45,769 nucleotides of DNA from Myxococcales bacterium (GTDB taxonomy: Bacteria > Myxococcota_A > Polyangia > Haliangiales > Haliangiaceae), in NCBI GenBank assembly GCA_028287115.1, contig JAQBQF010000004.1:1-45769 (forward strand), written 5' to 3'. This document shows, in pieces, positions 44,331-45,769 of this stretch (its first letter is position 1; the number at the start of each line of letters is the position of its first letter). The translations under genes were made by a program, and so were the position numbers. The notes below the pieces were generated by a model. The model did no database searches, had not been told where the DNA came from, and worked only from the letters and a program-made list of their open reading frames with translations.

Positions 44331-45086
44331 ATGGTCGGAGTCGAACGGTCGGGCCCCGTCACCACCGTTATCCTCGATCGCCCGGCCGCCAAGAACGCCG
44401 TCGATCGTGACACCGCGCTCGCGCTCGCGAATGCGTTTCGCGAGTTCGATGCCGATACGAATGCCCGGGTCGCCGTGCTGTACGGCAACCACGGCACGTT
44501 CTGCGCCGGCGCCGATCTCAAGGCCCTGGCGGAAGGCCGGCCGAATCGCGTCGAAGCCGACGGTGATGGCCCGATGGGGCCTTCGCGCATGTTGCTTGGG
44601 AAACCGGTGATCGCGGCGATTTCGGGTCATGCGGTTGCAGGCGGCCTCGAGCTCGCGCTGTGGTGCGATCTGCGTGTCGCCGACGAAGATGCCGTGCTCG
44701 GCGTGTTCTGCCGGCGGTTCGGCGTGCCGCTGATCGACGGCGGGACGATCCGGCTGCCGCGGCTGATCGGCCTGTCGCGCGCGCTCGACCTGATCCTCAC
44801 GGGCCGCGCGGTCAAGACCGACGAGGCGCTCGCGATCGGGCTCGTCAATCGAGTCGTGCCTCGCGGCGAGGCGCGCGCGGCTGCCGAACAGCTCGCGCAC
44901 GAGCTCGCGGCCCTGCCGCAGGCGGCCCTGCGCGCCGATCGGCTGAGCGCCTATCTCCAGCACGATCTCGATCTCGAGGCCGCGCTCGCGCAGGAGCTGA
45001 AGCTCGGTGGGTACGCACTCGCCGAGGCGGTGCAAGGTGCGCGGCAGTTCGCCGGCGGCGCGGGCCGGCATGGAGGATCGACATGA
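44331..45086 (+). CDS. Enoyl-CoA hydratase/isomerase family (crotonase) protein
   Basis: 251 aa from ATG 44331 (MVGVERSGPVTTVILDRPAA). The crotonase signatures are present: GTFCAGADLKALAEG (first oxyanion loop), KPVIAAISGHAVAGGLELAL (second oxyanion loop), and VFCRRFGVPLIDGGTIRLPR with a trailing Asp/Gly. In mitochondrial hydratase Glu144 and Glu164 are catalytic; here the first is E in GGLELAL and the second lies in VPLIDGG as Asp. Thus it may be a hydratase or another crotonase reaction. It overlaps the next gene by four bases (ATGA). Confidence 0.9.
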   Translation: MVGVERSGPVTTVILDRPAAKNAVDRDTALALANAFREFDADTNARVAVLYGNHGTFCAGADLKALAEGRPNRVEADGDGPMGPSRMLLGKPVIAAISGHAVAGGLELALWCDLRVADEDAVLGVFCRRFGVPLIDGGTIRLPRLIGLSRALDLILTGRAVKTDEALAIGLVNRVVPRGEARAAAEQLAHELAALPQAALRADRLSAYLQHDLDLEAALAQELKLGGYALAEAVQGARQFAGGAGRHGGST

Positions 45087-45370
45087 TCCGCTGGCTCGTG
45101 CTGGTGTTCTTGACGCTCGCGAGTGGCAGCTGTGTCGTGCGTCACCTCGTCAGTGGGCCGCAGCTGACCGGCACGTGCGACGGAGCCTGCGCACACTACG
45201 TCGAGTGCAAGCCGGGCCACAGCGATCGCGATGGCGCCCGCTGCCGGGCCGAATGTCCGCAGGTGTTCAGCGATCCGGACTCGCTGATGGCCTACGAGAG
45301 CATGAGCTGCAAGAACGCCGTCGAGTACATCGACGGCAACGGCCAGCGCGCGGCGACGAGCAGCCGTTAG
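45083..45370 (+). CDS. Small Cys-rich putative lipoprotein
   Basis: 95 aa. A signal, MIRWLVLVFLTLASGSC, ends in a weak lipobox, and the mature part has six further cysteines (TCDGACAHYVEC, RCRAEC, MSCKN). These could form three disulfides. The start overlaps the enoyl-CoA hydratase stop by four bases, so the two are coupled. Its 3' end (45295 onward) is copied again at 45561, which points to a local duplication of this gene's tail. No domain is recognised. Confidence 0.72.
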   Translation: MIRWLVLVFLTLASGSCVVRHLVSGPQLTGTCDGACAHYVECKPGHSDRDGARCRAECPQVFSDPDSLMAYESMSCKNAVEYIDGNGQRAATSSR

Positions 45371-45769
45371 GAATCGTGCTCGTACTCGGTCGTGTCGCTC
45401 GGCCGAGCTCCATGCGTCTGAGCGATCTGAGATCCGATGGTCCCGGCGCGGCTAAATCCCAACCGGATCACGTCGTCGGGCTCCGGTTCAGAGGTGGTCG
45501 AGTACGAGCACGAGTACGAGTACGAGCGTGCCCTTCGCCAAACTCACTCGTACGAGTGCGCGAGAGCATGAGCTGCAAGCGCCGTCGAGTACATCGACGG
45601 CAACGGCCAGCGCGCCGCGACGAGCAGCCGTTAGAAATCGTACTCGTACTCGTGCTCGTACTCGTACTCGGTCGTGTTGCTCGGCCGAGCTCCATGCGTC
45701 GGAGCGATCTGAGATCCGATGGTCCAGGCGCGGCTAAATCCCAACCGGATCACGTCGTCGGGCTCCGGT
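45295..45769. repeat. Tandem duplication of a gene tail and intergenic sequence
   Basis: The segment 45295-45487 (the end of the lipoprotein gene through GGGCTCCGGT) recurs at 45561-45769 with few changes. The second copy lacks two bases in the coding part, so its reading frame is broken, and has an 18-base expansion of GTACTC-like hexamers. The second unit ends at the window edge exactly where the first ends. The insert between them (45488-45560) holds GAGTAC hexamers and the palindrome CACTCGTACGAGTG (45545-45558). Confidence 0.85.
45499..45664. repeat. 27-base inverted repeat of GAGTAC/GTACTC hexamers
   Basis: The run CGAGTACGAGCACGAGTACG and its next seven bases (45499-45525) is the reverse complement of 45638-45664. 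The two arms can form a long hairpin with a loop of about 112 bases that contains the broken gene tail. Confidence 0.8.

Overview
The window is a very GC-rich stretch with dense, codon-biased genes. It suggests a myxobacterium-like organism (Myxococcota, perhaps the Haliangiales/Kofleriaceae side). The reasons are four eukaryotic-type Ser/Thr kinases in 45 kb, several large histidine kinases and response regulators, and Cys-rich lipoproteins, one of which begins with a 'CGRIGF' mature end. The taxonomic call is inference. No rRNA, tRNA, CRISPR array or intact transposase was recognised. The right end of the window lies inside a duplicated segment, so it may be a contig end broken at a repeat.

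Layout. 0.2-2.2 kb: gene debris (a frameshifted winged-helix regulator and an SDR/quinone-reductase fragment) around an intact MDR oxidoreductase. 2.2-8.7 kb: a polytopic membrane Ser/Thr kinase, two Cys-rich lipoproteins, two overlapping NAD-dependent epimerases and a small beta-barrel protein. 8.8-13.2 kb: an M14 carboxypeptidase, two small unknowns, a Rieske oxygenase and a second barrel protein. 13.2-14.3 kb: three small membrane proteins that resemble the enterobacterial yqjD/yqjE (ElaB) stress group. 14.5-16.8 kb: two divergent cytoplasmic Ser/Thr kinases with DWG in place of DFG. 16.8-17.7 kb: a tiny acidic protein and a non-coding stretch with three different short direct-repeat families. 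17.8-22.2 kb: a REC-histidine kinase, an NtrC-type sigma-54 activator, a DUF1328 protein, a low-affinity iron permease-like protein and a lipid-flippase-like protein, all on the minus strand. 22.2-24.3 kb: an orphan plus-strand terminator and a polytopic glycosyltransferase-like protein. 24.3-29.3 kb: an unknown protein, trigger factor, a zinc-motif Ser/Thr kinase with a long coiled coil, and RadC. 29.6-44.3 kb: an unbroken minus-strand run. 44.3-45.4 kb: enoyl-CoA hydratase and a Cys-rich lipoprotein, then the terminal duplication.

How the genes work together. The clearest unit is 38534 down to 31805. Here an OmpR-type regulator, a HAMP histidine kinase, a MacA-like adaptor, a MacB-like ATPase, a MacB/FtsX-like permease and a TolC-like channel overlap one another by 1 or 4 bases. 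This is a self-regulated tripartite efflux system. Just upstream are a hybrid kinase next to 6-phosphofructokinase, and a single protein that carries a MEDS sensor domain and two complete histidine-kinase modules, followed at once by a stand-alone receiver. The 13-21 kb part is rich in small membrane proteins of general-stress families, mixed with signalling genes. The most unusual items are the double histidine kinase with its receiver, the HX3CX2C Ser/Thr kinase with an altered catalytic loop, the orphan terminator that suggests a small RNA, and the decaying gene fragments at the left end.
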